Below are positions 1 through 7,998 of a stretch of 64,000 nucleotides of DNA, in pieces. Numbering within the stretch: the stretch's first letter is position 1; every line of letters begins with the position of its first letter. The notes under the pieces are model-generated. The model made no database searches, had not been told where the DNA came from, and was given only the letters and a program-made list of their open reading frames with translations. The translations under genes and the position numbers were made by a program. This stretch comes from Pseudomonas bananamidigenes (lineage in GTDB: Bacteria > Pseudomonadota > Gammaproteobacteria > Pseudomonadales > Pseudomonadaceae), in contig NZ_LRUN01000046.1 in NCBI RefSeq assembly GCF_001679645.1, positions 48,277 through 112,276 of the forward strand, in the 5' to 3' direction.

Positions 1-95
1 TCACCGTCATCGGCTTCGCCCAGAGCGACGCCCGTGGCTGCGAGTGCCGCGAGCGCAATGGCCGCCGGCAACACGGCCCAATGGTTGAGTTTCAT
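1..95 (-). CDS. N-terminal fragment of a secreted protein (runs off the window)
   Basis: Only the first 31 codons are present. The product begins MKLNHWAVLP and continues with an alanine- and leucine-rich hydrophobic stretch ending near an ALGEADDG segment. This has the look of a Sec signal peptide, so the mature protein is probably periplasmic or secreted. A GAGAGGAT Shine-Dalgarno lies just before the ATG, and the gap to the stop of the upstream hydrolase is only 24 bases, so it is probably the third gene of the same minus-strand operon. Its function cannot be told from the fragment. Confidence 0.6.
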   Translation of the reverse strand, partial: MKLNHWAVLPAAIALAALAATGVALGEADDG

Positions 96-119
96 CGTCG
101 GATCCTCTCGGGCCGGCTA

Positions 120-1163
120 TCAGAGATGATCGGCATCGATCACTGCCTGAGCGAAGGCCTGCGGCGCTTCTTGCGGCAGGTTGTGGCCGATGCCACCGCT
201 GATCAGCCGGTATTCGTATTTGCCGGTAAAGCGTTTGGCATACGCCTCGGCCGGTGGGTGCGGCGCGCCATTGGCATCACCTTCCAGGGTGATGGTCGGC
301 ACGCTGATCGAAGGGAACGCCGCCAGTTTTTTCTCCAGCGGATCGTATTGCGCTTCCCCTTTGATCAACCCCAGGCGCCAGCGATAGTTGAAGATCGAGA
401 CGGCGACGTGATCGGGGTTCTGCAAGGCGGCCGCGCTGCGGTCGTAGGTCGCATCGTCGAAGTTCCATTTCGGCGACGCCAATTGCCAGATCAGTTTCGC
501 GAAGTCATGGGTGTTTTTCTCGTAACCCAGACGACCGCGCTCGGTCGCAAAGTAGAACTGATACCACCACTGCAACTCGGCGGCGGGAGGCAACGGCGCC
601 TTGCCGGCGTCCTGGCTGCCGATCAGGTAACCGCTCACCGCCACCAGCGCTTTGACCCGTTCCGGCCAGAGCGCGGCGACGATATCGGCGGTGCGTGCAC
701 CCCAGTCGTAACCGCCGAGCACGGCTTGCTTGATCTTCAGGGCGTCCATGAAGTCGATCAGATCCTTGGCCAGCGCCGAAGGCTGGCCGTTGCGAACGGT
801 TTTGGCCGACAGAAAGCGCGTATCGCCATAACCGCGCGCATAGGGAATCAGAACCCGATAGCCCTTTTGCGCCAGTGCCGGAGCGACGTCGGTGTAGCTG
901 TGAATGTCGTAGGGCCAGCCGTGCAGCAGGATCACCACCGGCCCGTCGGCCGGACCGAGTTCGGCATAGGACACGTCCAGCAGTCCGGCCTTGACGTGTT
1001 TCAGCGCGCCGAATGAAACGTTGCTGCCGGCGGTAATGGCGTCGATCTTGCCGGCAGGCACTTCAGTGGCGCCGGCGTATGTCGCGACGACAGCCAGGGC
1101 AATCGCCAGCATGGAACCAGCGAGCACGCGCCGGGATTGGATTACAGCGTCAGAGTCAGTCAT
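120..1163 (-). CDS. Exported alpha/beta hydrolase, epoxide hydrolase/haloalkane dehalogenase type
   Basis: The 347-residue product opens with a signal-peptide-like segment (RRVLAGSMLAIALAVVATYA, about residues 11-30), so it should act in the periplasm or outside the cell. The hydrolase fold follows: oxyanion-hole motif HGWPYD, nucleophile elbow GGYDWGAR with Asp as nucleophile, a late acidic residue in EGDANG, and the catalytic His in GGIGHNLPQE. An Asp nucleophile with HGWP is the pattern of epoxide hydrolases and haloalkane dehalogenases, which form an alkyl-enzyme ester hydrolysed by a His-activated water. The substrate is unknown. The ATG at 1163 is chosen because the signal peptide starts there; the longer reading frame upstream is an unlikely basic, proline-rich stretch. 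It lies 85 bases after the other epoxide hydrolase gene. Confidence 0.8.
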   Translation of the reverse strand: MTDSDAVIQSRRVLAGSMLAIALAVVATYAGATEVPAGKIDAITAGSNVSFGALKHVKAGLLDVSYAELGPADGPVVILLHGWPYDIHSYTDVAPALAQKGYRVLIPYARGYGDTRFLSAKTVRNGQPSALAKDLIDFMDALKIKQAVLGGYDWGARTADIVAALWPERVKALVAVSGYLIGSQDAGKAPLPPAAELQWWYQFYFATERGRLGYEKNTHDFAKLIWQLASPKWNFDDATYDRSAAALQNPDHVAVSIFNYRWRLGLIKGEAQYDPLEKKLAAFPSISVPTITLEGDANGAPHPPAEAYAKRFTGKYEYRLISGGIGHNLPQEAPQAFAQAVIDADHL

Positions 1164-1248
1164 GCCGAGTCTCCACCGTGAACCGCCGGGCGGCGGTTCC
1201 GGGCTTTGGTTGAAGGGCTTGGGGTTGAAAGGCTTGCGGATCAAAAGG

Positions 1249-2595
1249 TCAGCGGGCTGCCTGAGCCGTGGTTTTCTGCGCGGCGGCACGCAGTGGCCGG
1301 AACGCTTCGCGCAGTTCTTCGCTGAACAATTGCGGTTGTTCCCAGGCCGCGAAGTGACCGCCCTTGCTGACCTCGCTGAAGTAGGCCAGCGACGGATAGG
1401 CACGCTGCGACCAGACCTTGGGCGCGCGGTAGATTTCGTGGGGGAACACGGTGATCGCGACAGGCACCTTGATGTCCGCAGTCTTCTGCGCGGCGGCGCT
1501 GAAGTTATTGTTGTTGTTCTCCCAGTAGAAACGGGAGGACGAGGCGCCGCTGTCGGTCAGCCAGTAAAGGCTGATGTCATCGAGCATTTCATCGCGGCTC
1601 AGGACTTTCTCGGGCTGGCCGTCACTGTCGGTCCACGCGGCGAACTTTTCATACATCCACGCCGCCGTGCCGGCAGGCGAATCGGCCAGCAGATAACCGA
1701 TGGTCTGTGGCCGGGTCACCATCATGGCGCCATAGGCCGCATTGCGCCCGAAGAACTGGCTGAGCGAGTTGAACGCCGTCAGTTCCGGGCCGCTCAGCCC
1801 TGCCGGAGCCGGGTCACCGCCATTGATCGGCTTGACCAGTTCCGGAGGCACGGTGGCCGGCATGTTCAAGTGAATGCCCAGCAGACCGGGCGGCGCCAGA
1901 CGACCCAATGCATCAGAGATCACCGAACCGTGGTCGCCGCCCTGAGACACGTAATGGGTATAACCCAGACGTTTCATCAGCACATCCCAGGCCTTTGCGA
2001 CCCGATCCGGACCCCAGCCGAGTTCGGTCGGCTTGCCGGAAAAACCGTGACCGGGAATCGACGGGATCACCACATCGAACGAGTCCTCCACCTTGCCGCC
2101 ATACGCCACGGGGTCAGTCAGCGGGCCGATGGTCTTGAGGAACTCGAATTGCGAACCCGGCCAGCCATGAGTGAGGATCAGCGGCATCGCATTGGGGTTG
2201 CGTGAACGCACGTGGATGAACTGAATGTCGACGCCATCGATCGTGGTCACGAACTCCGGCAAGGCATTGAGTTTCGCCTCGGCCTTGCGCCAGTCATAAC
2301 CGCTGCCCCAATACTTCACCAGGGCTTCGACCTGCGCCAGCTGCACACCCTGGGACACGTCGTTGACCGTTTCCTTGTCGGGCCAGCGGGTGTCGGCGAT
2401 GCGTTTGCGCAGGTCAGTCAATTTCGCTTCATCCACATGGACGTGGTACGGGCGAATCGCTTGCGACGGATCGGTGGTCGCGCTGCTGGCCCAGGTCGCG
2501 CTGCTGCCTGCGAGCACGGCAAGGCCCAGGGCCCCTCTTCTGATGGCTGACGCCAGGCAATGGCGCCATGTGGAACCGCACGTAACCGCAACCAT
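1249..2595 (-). CDS. Exported epoxide hydrolase (microsomal type, EHN domain)
   Basis: The product is 448 residues. An N-terminal hydrophobic export signal (about residues 15-38) is followed by an epoxide hydrolase N-terminal domain, visible in the stretch containing DLRKRIADTRWPD. The alpha/beta hydrolase core follows, with HGWPGS oxyanion motif, nucleophile Asp in SQGGDHGS and catalytic His in KGGHFAAWEQP. Enzymes of this family open epoxides to diols. A strong AAGGAGAT Shine-Dalgarno directly before the ATG at 2595 fixes the start; the reading frame extends upstream without one. It is first in a minus-strand operon with two further exported products and diverges from an MFS transporter gene. 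Two different exported epoxide hydrolases in tandem suggest detoxification or use of an external epoxide; that is inference. Confidence 0.85.
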   Translation of the reverse strand: MVAVTCGSTWRHCLASAIRRGALGLAVLAGSSATWASSATTDPSQAIRPYHVHVDEAKLTDLRKRIADTRWPDKETVNDVSQGVQLAQVEALVKYWGSGYDWRKAEAKLNALPEFVTTIDGVDIQFIHVRSRNPNAMPLILTHGWPGSQFEFLKTIGPLTDPVAYGGKVEDSFDVVIPSIPGHGFSGKPTELGWGPDRVAKAWDVLMKRLGYTHYVSQGGDHGSVISDALGRLAPPGLLGIHLNMPATVPPELVKPINGGDPAPAGLSGPELTAFNSLSQFFGRNAAYGAMMVTRPQTIGYLLADSPAGTAAWMYEKFAAWTDSDGQPEKVLSRDEMLDDISLYWLTDSGASSSRFYWENNNNNFSAAAQKTADIKVPVAITVFPHEIYRAPKVWSQRAYPSLAYFSEVSKGGHFAAWEQPQLFSEELREAFRPLRAAAQKTTAQAAR

Positions 2596-2811
2596 GATGG
2601 ATCTCCTTGTAGTCATTATTCGAAAGGCATCGCCAATCGGATCAGACCACCCCGACACCGTCGCCGCGATTACACGTTGGTGTCGGTCGATACCTTGGTA
2701 TGACACGTTGGCCCGGCGCGTAAAATCGCGCTCGAAATGAGCAGCGGTTAACGGGCAGAATGCGGCGGGGAAACGGCCCATTTAATTGATAGAGCGGAAC
2801 AAGGATTGCGG
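2596..2811. promoter_or_regulatory. Divergent promoter region with repeated ACACGTTGG and an inverted repeat
   Basis: This 216-base gap separates the epoxide hydrolase operon from the MFS gene. It holds two direct copies of ACACGTTGG (2672-2680 and 2703-2711), 31 bases apart, about three helical turns. Between them lies the inverted repeat ATACC-TT-GGTAT (2690-2701). The arrangement looks like an operator for the divergent pair. The regulator is not identifiable from the window. Confidence 0.4.
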
Positions 2812-4041
2812 ATGCGTGGGGACACAGCGCTCGAACGCCTGAGCAGTACGCCATCGACCACTTCGCAGTGGTGGGTGATCGGGCTGTGCATGCTGTTCAA
2901 CGTGATCGACGGGCTGGACGTGATGGCCATGGCCTTCACTGCCAGCCGGGTTTCTGCGGAGTGGGCGTTGAGCGGCGCGCAATTGGGCCTGTTGTTGAGC
3001 GCAAGTCTGATCGGGATGGCGCTCGGTTCGCTGCTGGCCGCGCCCAGGGCCGACCGCTTCGGTCGCAGGCCGTTATTGCTCGCCGGTCTGCTGCTCAGCG
3101 GCCTGAGCATGTTGCTGTCGTTCTGGAGTCCGGATCATCACGTGCTGATGTTCCTGCGTTTGCTGACCGGCATCGGCACGGGGGCGGTGCTGGTGGGGGC
3201 GAACGTGCTGACGTTCGAACACGCCAGCGCGCAGCGGCGCAATCTGGCCATCGCGCTGCAATCCCTCGCCTTCGCCATGGGCGCCAGCCTGGGCGGGGTA
3301 CTGGCGCATGTACTGAATGATTGGGTGGGCTGGCGGTATGTCTTTCTAGCCGGTGGTTGCATCACGCTGGCGGCAGCGTTGGCCGGCGTCCATTGGTTAC
3401 GAGAGTCGCCGTCATTTCTGGCACTCGAACACCGCGCGCCTGGCGCTCCAGCGTTGCCTGACAACGCCCGCCGACCGTTTGCGCCCGGTCAGTGGCAACA
3501 GACCACGTCGCTGGCACTGGCGCTCTTTCTGCTGATGTTCTGCTTCTACTTCGTGATGAGCTGGACCCCGAGCCTGCTGGTCCATAACGGCTTTACCGAC
3601 CGGCAAGGCGCCCGGATCGGGGTGCTGTTGGCGTTCGGGGGCATGCTCGGTGCCCTGCTTCTGGGCCTCGCGGCCAATCGATTCGGCTGCCAACGTCTGT
3701 TATCGGGTTTCCTGCTGCTCAACGCTGCCCTGCTGCCATTGATCGTGCCGGCCTCGCACCTGCCCGGCCTGGCGGCACTTGTGGCCGTCACCCTTGGCCT
3801 GATGCTCAATGGTGCGGTGGCTGCCTTGTATGTCCTGGCCCCTCAGGCGTTCTGCACGTCGGTTCGCACGACCGGCGTCGGCGTGGTGCTGGCGATGGGG
3901 CGCCTGGGGGCGATCATATCGCCGGTGGTTGCCGGTTTTCTGCTGGATGCCCGATGGACCGCGCAAGAGCTGTTCACGTTCTTCGCCGGCAGCCAGCTGT
4001 TGGCAGCGCTGCTGATCCGGCGTGGCACTAAGGGACGATGA
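2812..4041 (+). CDS. MFS transporter, aromatic acid:H+ symporter type
   Basis: The 409-residue protein has the repeated hydrophobic segments of a 12-helix major facilitator. The first helix carries NVIDGLDVMAMAF, the acidic DGxD signature of the AAHS group (BenK/PcaK relatives). The loop between helices 2 and 3 has RADRFGRRPLL, the MFS motif A. AAHS members take up benzoate-like aromatic acids with protons; the real substrate here is unknown. AAGGA sits six bases before the ATG at 2812; the reading frame also has a TTG two codons earlier. The 3' end overlaps the convergent oxidoreductase gene by 14 bases. Its divergent placement from exported hydrolases suggests uptake of a product they release. 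Confidence 0.8.
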   Translation: MRGDTALERLSSTPSTTSQWWVIGLCMLFNVIDGLDVMAMAFTASRVSAEWALSGAQLGLLLSASLIGMALGSLLAAPRADRFGRRPLLLAGLLLSGLSMLLSFWSPDHHVLMFLRLLTGIGTGAVLVGANVLTFEHASAQRRNLAIALQSLAFAMGASLGGVLAHVLNDWVGWRYVFLAGGCITLAAALAGVHWLRESPSFLALEHRAPGAPALPDNARRPFAPGQWQQTTSLALALFLLMFCFYFVMSWTPSLLVHNGFTDRQGARIGVLLAFGGMLGALLLGLAANRFGCQRLLSGFLLLNAALLPLIVPASHLPGLAALVAVTLGLMLNGAVAALYVLAPQAFCTSVRTTGVGVVLAMGRLGAIISPVVAGFLLDARWTAQELFTFFAGSQLLAALLIRRGTKGR

Positions 4042-4993
4042 TCAGCTTGCCCGTCGTGTTGCGCGACTCGATATCAATATGGGCCTGTTGTGCTTGGTCC
4101 AGCGAATAACGATTGCCGATGAAGGTCTTCAGCTTGCCGGTACTGACCCACGCGAACAGTTGCCGGGATTTTTCCAGCAGCACCTTGCGATCGCGAACGT
4201 AGTGCATGACCGAGGGATACGTCAGCTTGATGCTGCGCGGCACGCTGAAGATATCGATCGGCGGTGTCGGATCCATGAACGGTCCGTACAAAGCCAGGGT
4301 GCCGAAATAATCCAGCATCTCCAGCGAGTCGGCAAAACCTTGCGCGCCAGTGCCGTCGTACACCACATTCACGCGTTTTCCCTCCGTCAGGCGCATGACC
4401 TGTCCGGCAATGTTGTGCGCCCGCCCGATCACCGCGTAATCGGCACCCGCCGCGAGTACGGCCTCCACCTTGTCGGCGTGAGACACCCGGCCAATGACCT
4501 TGCCGCCATGCAGCTTGATCAACTGGGTCAGCATCAACCCCACACCACCGCCCGCCGCGTGCACGAAGGCCACGTCACCCGGCTGGATCGCATGCACCTT
4601 GTCCACCAGATTGGCGGCGGTCAGGCCTTGCATCATCAGGCTGGCGGCGGTGACGAAGTCGATCTCGTCCGGTAGCGGCACCAACTGGCTGACCGGGGTG
4701 ATCACCTGTTCGGCGTAGCTGCCCGGCACGTAATGCCAGGCCACGCGGTCACCGACACCGAACTCCATCACCTGCGGTCCGGTGGCTAAAACAATGCCGG
4801 CGCCTTCCGCCCCCGGCGTCAACGGCAGTTCCCAGGCAGCGCCGAGCCCGCGCCGGACACCGGTGTCCATGAAATTGACGCCCGCCGCCATGACCTTGAC
4901 CAGGACCTGTTCGGGCCCCGGTTGTGCCAGTTGAATGTCTTGCACCATCAAGACTTCGGGCCCGCCAAAGGCCTGGATGACCACTGCTTTCAT
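4028..4993 (-). CDS. Quinone oxidoreductase (zinc-less MDR, QOR/zeta-crystallin type)
   Basis: The 321-residue NADPH:quinone reductase-like protein starts MKAVVIQAFGGPEVL, the usual opening of the family. It has the GroES-like N-terminal half (GVNFMDTGVRRG, PGAEGAG) and a Rossmann NADPH site in HAAGGGVGLMLTQ at about residues 145-160. No structural zinc cysteine cluster is visible, as expected for QOR proteins. Such enzymes reduce quinones or conjugated enones in the cytoplasm. The ATG at 4993 is preferred because AAGGCAG lies at proper spacing; an in-frame start six codons upstream lacks one. It is convergent with the MFS gene. Confidence 0.85.
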   Translation of the reverse strand: MKAVVIQAFGGPEVLMVQDIQLAQPGPEQVLVKVMAAGVNFMDTGVRRGLGAAWELPLTPGAEGAGIVLATGPQVMEFGVGDRVAWHYVPGSYAEQVITPVSQLVPLPDEIDFVTAASLMMQGLTAANLVDKVHAIQPGDVAFVHAAGGGVGLMLTQLIKLHGGKVIGRVSHADKVEAVLAAGADYAVIGRAHNIAGQVMRLTEGKRVNVVYDGTGAQGFADSLEMLDYFGTLALYGPFMDPTPPIDIFSVPRSIKLTYPSVMHYVRDRKVLLEKSRQLFAWVSTGKLKTFIGNRYSLDQAQQAHIDIESRNTTGKLIIVP

Positions 4994-5318
4994 AAGATTC
5001 TGCCTTGTCACAGGGACGACCTTTCCTGCTGCCTTGGCGGTGGCAGGAATGCGGACGTCACGTTGCCTTCATTCAATCGTCGGAGGACGTTGAAACCAGG
5101 GCCAAGACTGCGCGGCGGATGTATCCACGCGGTTTCGCGAAGCGGGCGCTTTGCATGCTTGTATGGCTGGAGGGGTCGTAGATACAGTGCCTTACAAAAG
5201 CAGCACCGTGATGCCCTTCGCAATGTGCGATGGCGGCCGATATTCGCGGCAAGCGACACCAAAGTATGATGGGCGGGTGCCATCAGAAGGCGCATCTTTG
5301 TTCAACGGTGACTGCACA
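4994..5318. other. Intergenic region between divergent genes
   Basis: This 325-base stretch separates the oxidoreductase start from the histidine kinase start. No open frame with coding character and no RNA gene are visible. It must hold promoters for both sides, but no convincing -35/-10 pair could be singled out. Confidence 0.4.
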
Positions 5319-6935
5319 ATGAGAATCGATATGGCGAATGAGCAGGAGCGCGTCATCGAAGACGGGCCGGGTCACGTCAATGACAGGAAGCTGCCAATGT
5401 CCGAGGTCGACTCGATCATCGACAGCATTCCGGCCATGGTCGCCTTCATGACGCCGTCCGGTGAACTGGAGCAGGTCAACCGGCAAATCCTCGACTACAT
5501 CGGCATCCCGTTCGATGAACTGAAAAACTGGCAAGCCAGCGACACCGTGCACCCGGACGATCTGCCATCGGTCACTGCGGCGTGGATGCATTCGGTCGAC
5601 ACCGGCACGCCCTATGACGTCGAGCATCGCATTCGTCGCGCCGACGGGGTCTATCGCTGGTTTCATGTGCGTGGCCTGCCGGTCAGGAACAGCGAGGGCA
5701 CCATCACTCGCTGGTGCGTGTTGCAGGTCGATATCGATGAACGCCGACGGGACAAGGTCTTGATCGCCAAGGCCCTCGCAGACGTCAGCCGCTCGGAGGA
5801 GCGCCTGCGCGGCATTATCGATGCCGTTCCCGGGTTCGTCTGGAGCGCTTCGCCCGAAGGCAGTGTCGGCTTCGTCAACCGGCGCTGGTGCGACTACACC
5901 GGCATGTCGCTCGAAGAGGCGTGCGGGAACGGCTGGACGGCCTCGATCCACCCCGACGACGCCCCGGGGCTCGGCAATTATTGGCAAGCGCTTCTGCATT
6001 CGGGCGATGCCGGTGAGTACGAGGCTCGCCTGAAACGCTTCGACGGCATTTACCGCTGGTTTCTGATCCGCGCCGTACCCCAGCGCGACGAGGCGGGCCG
6101 GATCGTGTGCTGGTATGGCGAAAACACCGACATCGAAGACCGCAAACAGGCGGAAGCCTTTCTGGCCAAGGCCCGTTCCGAGCTGACGCATCTGGCCAGA
6201 GTCGCCAGCCTGGGCGCAGTCACCGCATCGATTGCCCATGAGGTCAATCAGCCGCTGGCCGGCATCATCACCAATGCCAGTACCTGCCTGCGGATGCTCG
6301 GCGCCGACCCTCCGAATGTCGACGGAGCCCTGGAAACCGCACGCCGCACCATTCGCGACGGCAATCGGGCGGCCGATGTGATCAACCGCTTGCGGGCGTT
6401 GTTCTCGAAAAAAAGCATCACCATTGAAAACGTCGACCTCAATGACGCCGCACGGGAAGTCATCGCCATGCTGCTGGGCGAGCTGCAACGCAACGGCGTG
6501 GTGCTTCATCCTCGATTCGCCGAGGCCCTGCCACCGGTCAAGGGCGACCGGGTCCAGCTTCAACAGGTGATCCTCAACCTGATCATGAACGCCGTCGAGG
6601 CCATGACTACGATCACCGGTCGCTCCAGAGAACTTTTCGTCAGCACCGGCCAGGAGCAAGACCGGAGCGTTTATCTGGCGGTGAAGGACAGCGGCACCGG
6701 CGTCGATCCACAGGACATGGAACGGATTTTCAATGCCTTCTACACCACCAAAAGCTCGGGCATGGGAGTCGGTCTGTCGATCAGTCGCTCCATCATCGAA
6801 CACCACGACGGGCAGCTCCGGGCCACGGCCCACGACGGACCGGGTACGACGTTCACCTTTTCAATTCCGTGTGCGGACGAGTCTGCGCCAACCGACAACC
6901 GCGATGTCTCCGGTCGCGTCATGGAGAATCACTGA
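5319..6935 (+). CDS. PAS-domain sensor histidine kinase, FixL/NtrB-like
   Basis: The roughly 538-residue kinase has two PAS domains in series (about residues 30-145 and 155-275), each with a WFHVRG/WFLIRAVP-type PAC tail. A dimerisation/phosphoacceptor domain follows with the H-box ASIAHEVNQPLAGI (His near residue 305). The ATPase domain shows N-box NLIMNAVEAM, DSGTGV and GMGVGLSISRSI. No transmembrane segment is seen, so it senses a cytoplasmic signal. The start is uncertain: an in-frame ATG at 5397 has a better AGGAAG Shine-Dalgarno, which would drop 26 residues but keep every domain. The stop overlaps the next gene's ATG (TGATG), so it is translationally coupled to the first response regulator. 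Confidence 0.85.
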   Translation: MRIDMANEQERVIEDGPGHVNDRKLPMSEVDSIIDSIPAMVAFMTPSGELEQVNRQILDYIGIPFDELKNWQASDTVHPDDLPSVTAAWMHSVDTGTPYDVEHRIRRADGVYRWFHVRGLPVRNSEGTITRWCVLQVDIDERRRDKVLIAKALADVSRSEERLRGIIDAVPGFVWSASPEGSVGFVNRRWCDYTGMSLEEACGNGWTASIHPDDAPGLGNYWQALLHSGDAGEYEARLKRFDGIYRWFLIRAVPQRDEAGRIVCWYGENTDIEDRKQAEAFLAKARSELTHLARVASLGAVTASIAHEVNQPLAGIITNASTCLRMLGADPPNVDGALETARRTIRDGNRAADVINRLRALFSKKSITIENVDLNDAAREVIAMLLGELQRNGVVLHPRFAEALPPVKGDRVQLQQVILNLIMNAVEAMTTITGRSRELFVSTGQEQDRSVYLAVKDSGTGVDPQDMERIFNAFYTTKSSGMGVGLSISRSIIEHHDGQLRATAHDGPGTTFTFSIPCADESAPTDNRDVSGRVMENH

Positions 6936-7306
6936 TGGGTAAGTACTTGCTCGTATCGGTTGTCGATGATGACGAGTCGGTTCGTGAATCGCTGCCTGAC
7001 CTGATCAGGGAGTTCGGATTCGCTGTCCAGGCGTTCGCCTCGGCCCAGGCGTTTCTGGCGTCGCCTTATCTCGGCCTGACCGATTGCCTGATTCTCGATG
7101 TGGCCATGCCGGGCATGTCCGGGCAGGATCTGCATCGGGAACTGCTGCGTCGCGGCTATCGCATCCCGGTGATTTTCATCACCGCTCACGCCGACGCCAG
7201 CCAACAGGCGAAGCTGATGAACACTGGCGCGGTGGAGTGCCTGTTCAAGCCTTTCAGTGAAGCGCAACTGCTCAAGGCCCTGAGCGCCGCCCTGCCCCTC
7301 GACTGA
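6935..7306 (+). CDS. Single-domain response regulator (FixJ-type receiver, no output domain)
   Basis: The 123-residue protein is a receiver domain only. It has the acidic pair in VVDDDESVRES, phosphoacceptor Asp in LILDVAMPGMSG, the Thr in FITAHAD and Lys in LFKPFSEAQL. The sequence ends there, without a DNA-binding region. It overlaps the histidine kinase stop by one base and is followed 29 bases later by a full-length FixJ-like regulator with a similar receiver. Such stand-alone receivers usually act as phosphate sinks or protein-interaction switches; which applies here is inference. Confidence 0.85.
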   Translation: MGKYLLVSVVDDDESVRESLPDLIREFGFAVQAFASAQAFLASPYLGLTDCLILDVAMPGMSGQDLHRELLRRGYRIPVIFITAHADASQQAKLMNTGAVECLFKPFSEAQLLKALSAALPLD

Positions 7307-7335
7307 GCGCGAAGCGGCAAAGAAAAGGAATCGCC

Positions 7336-7998
7336 ATGTTGAACAGCAATCGCACAGTGTCCCCCGGCCACGGAGCTTCTTCGATGAGTGACGTCACGCC
7401 TGTGGTTTTCGTTGTGGATGACGACGTCTCCGTGCGCGAGTCGCTGGAACTGCTGATCCGCTGCGCCGGCTGGCAGCCACGACTCTTCGAGTCCGCGCAG
7501 GCTTTTCTCGCCGAGCCTCGGGCGCGGGTTCCCAGTTGTCTGGTGCTGGATATCAACCTGCCGGACCTGAATGGTCTGGATTTGCAGACGTCCCTGGCTG
7601 ACGAGCGCTACAACATGCCGATCATTTTCATCACCGGGTACGGCGACATTCCGCGCACGGTGCGGGCCTTGAAAGCCGGCGCAGTGGAGTTTCTGACCAA
7701 ACCGTTCAACGATGACGTGCTTCTCACGGCCATGAGCGAGGCGCTCGAAGGCAGCCGCGCGGCGCTGGAGGAAGAAAAAGCCGTGCTATCCGTGCTTGAG
7801 GCCTACAGGACCCTGACACCCCGCGAACAGGAAATCATGGCCGCCGTGGTCAGCGGTCGTCTGAACAAGCTGATCGCCGCTGACCTCGATATCAGCGAAA
7901 TCACGGTAAAGGCTCACCGGGGCAAGGTCATGCGCAAGATGAAAGCCCGCTCGCTGGCGGATCTGGTGAAAATGGCGGCGCTGATCACTCGCAGGTGA
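7336..7998 (+). CDS. FixJ/NarL-family response regulator with LuxR-type HTH
   Basis: The 220-residue regulator has a receiver domain (VVDDDVSVRES, phosphoacceptor Asp in LVLDINLPDLNG, FITGYGD, FLTKPFND) over about residues 20-135. A GerE-type helix-turn-helix follows at about 150-215 (LTPREQEIMAAVVSGRLNK, ISEITVKAHRGKVM). AAAAGGAATCGCC provides the ribosome site for the ATG at 7336. It closes the kinase-receiver-regulator operon and is the only one of the three with a DNA-binding domain, so it is the transcriptional output. Target genes are unknown. Its end overlaps the convergent large regulator by 14 bases. Confidence 0.88.
   Translation: MLNSNRTVSPGHGASSMSDVTPVVFVVDDDVSVRESLELLIRCAGWQPRLFESAQAFLAEPRARVPSCLVLDINLPDLNGLDLQTSLADERYNMPIIFITGYGDIPRTVRALKAGAVEFLTKPFNDDVLLTAMSEALEGSRAALEEEKAVLSVLEAYRTLTPREQEIMAAVVSGRLNKLIAADLDISEITVKAHRGKVMRKMKARSLADLVKMAALITRR

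Noticed and set aside
5283..6833. Long minus-strand open frame opposite the histidine kinase
   Set aside because: It is antisense to conserved PAS and kinase motifs and has no recognisable domain; it is a shadow of GC-rich codon use.
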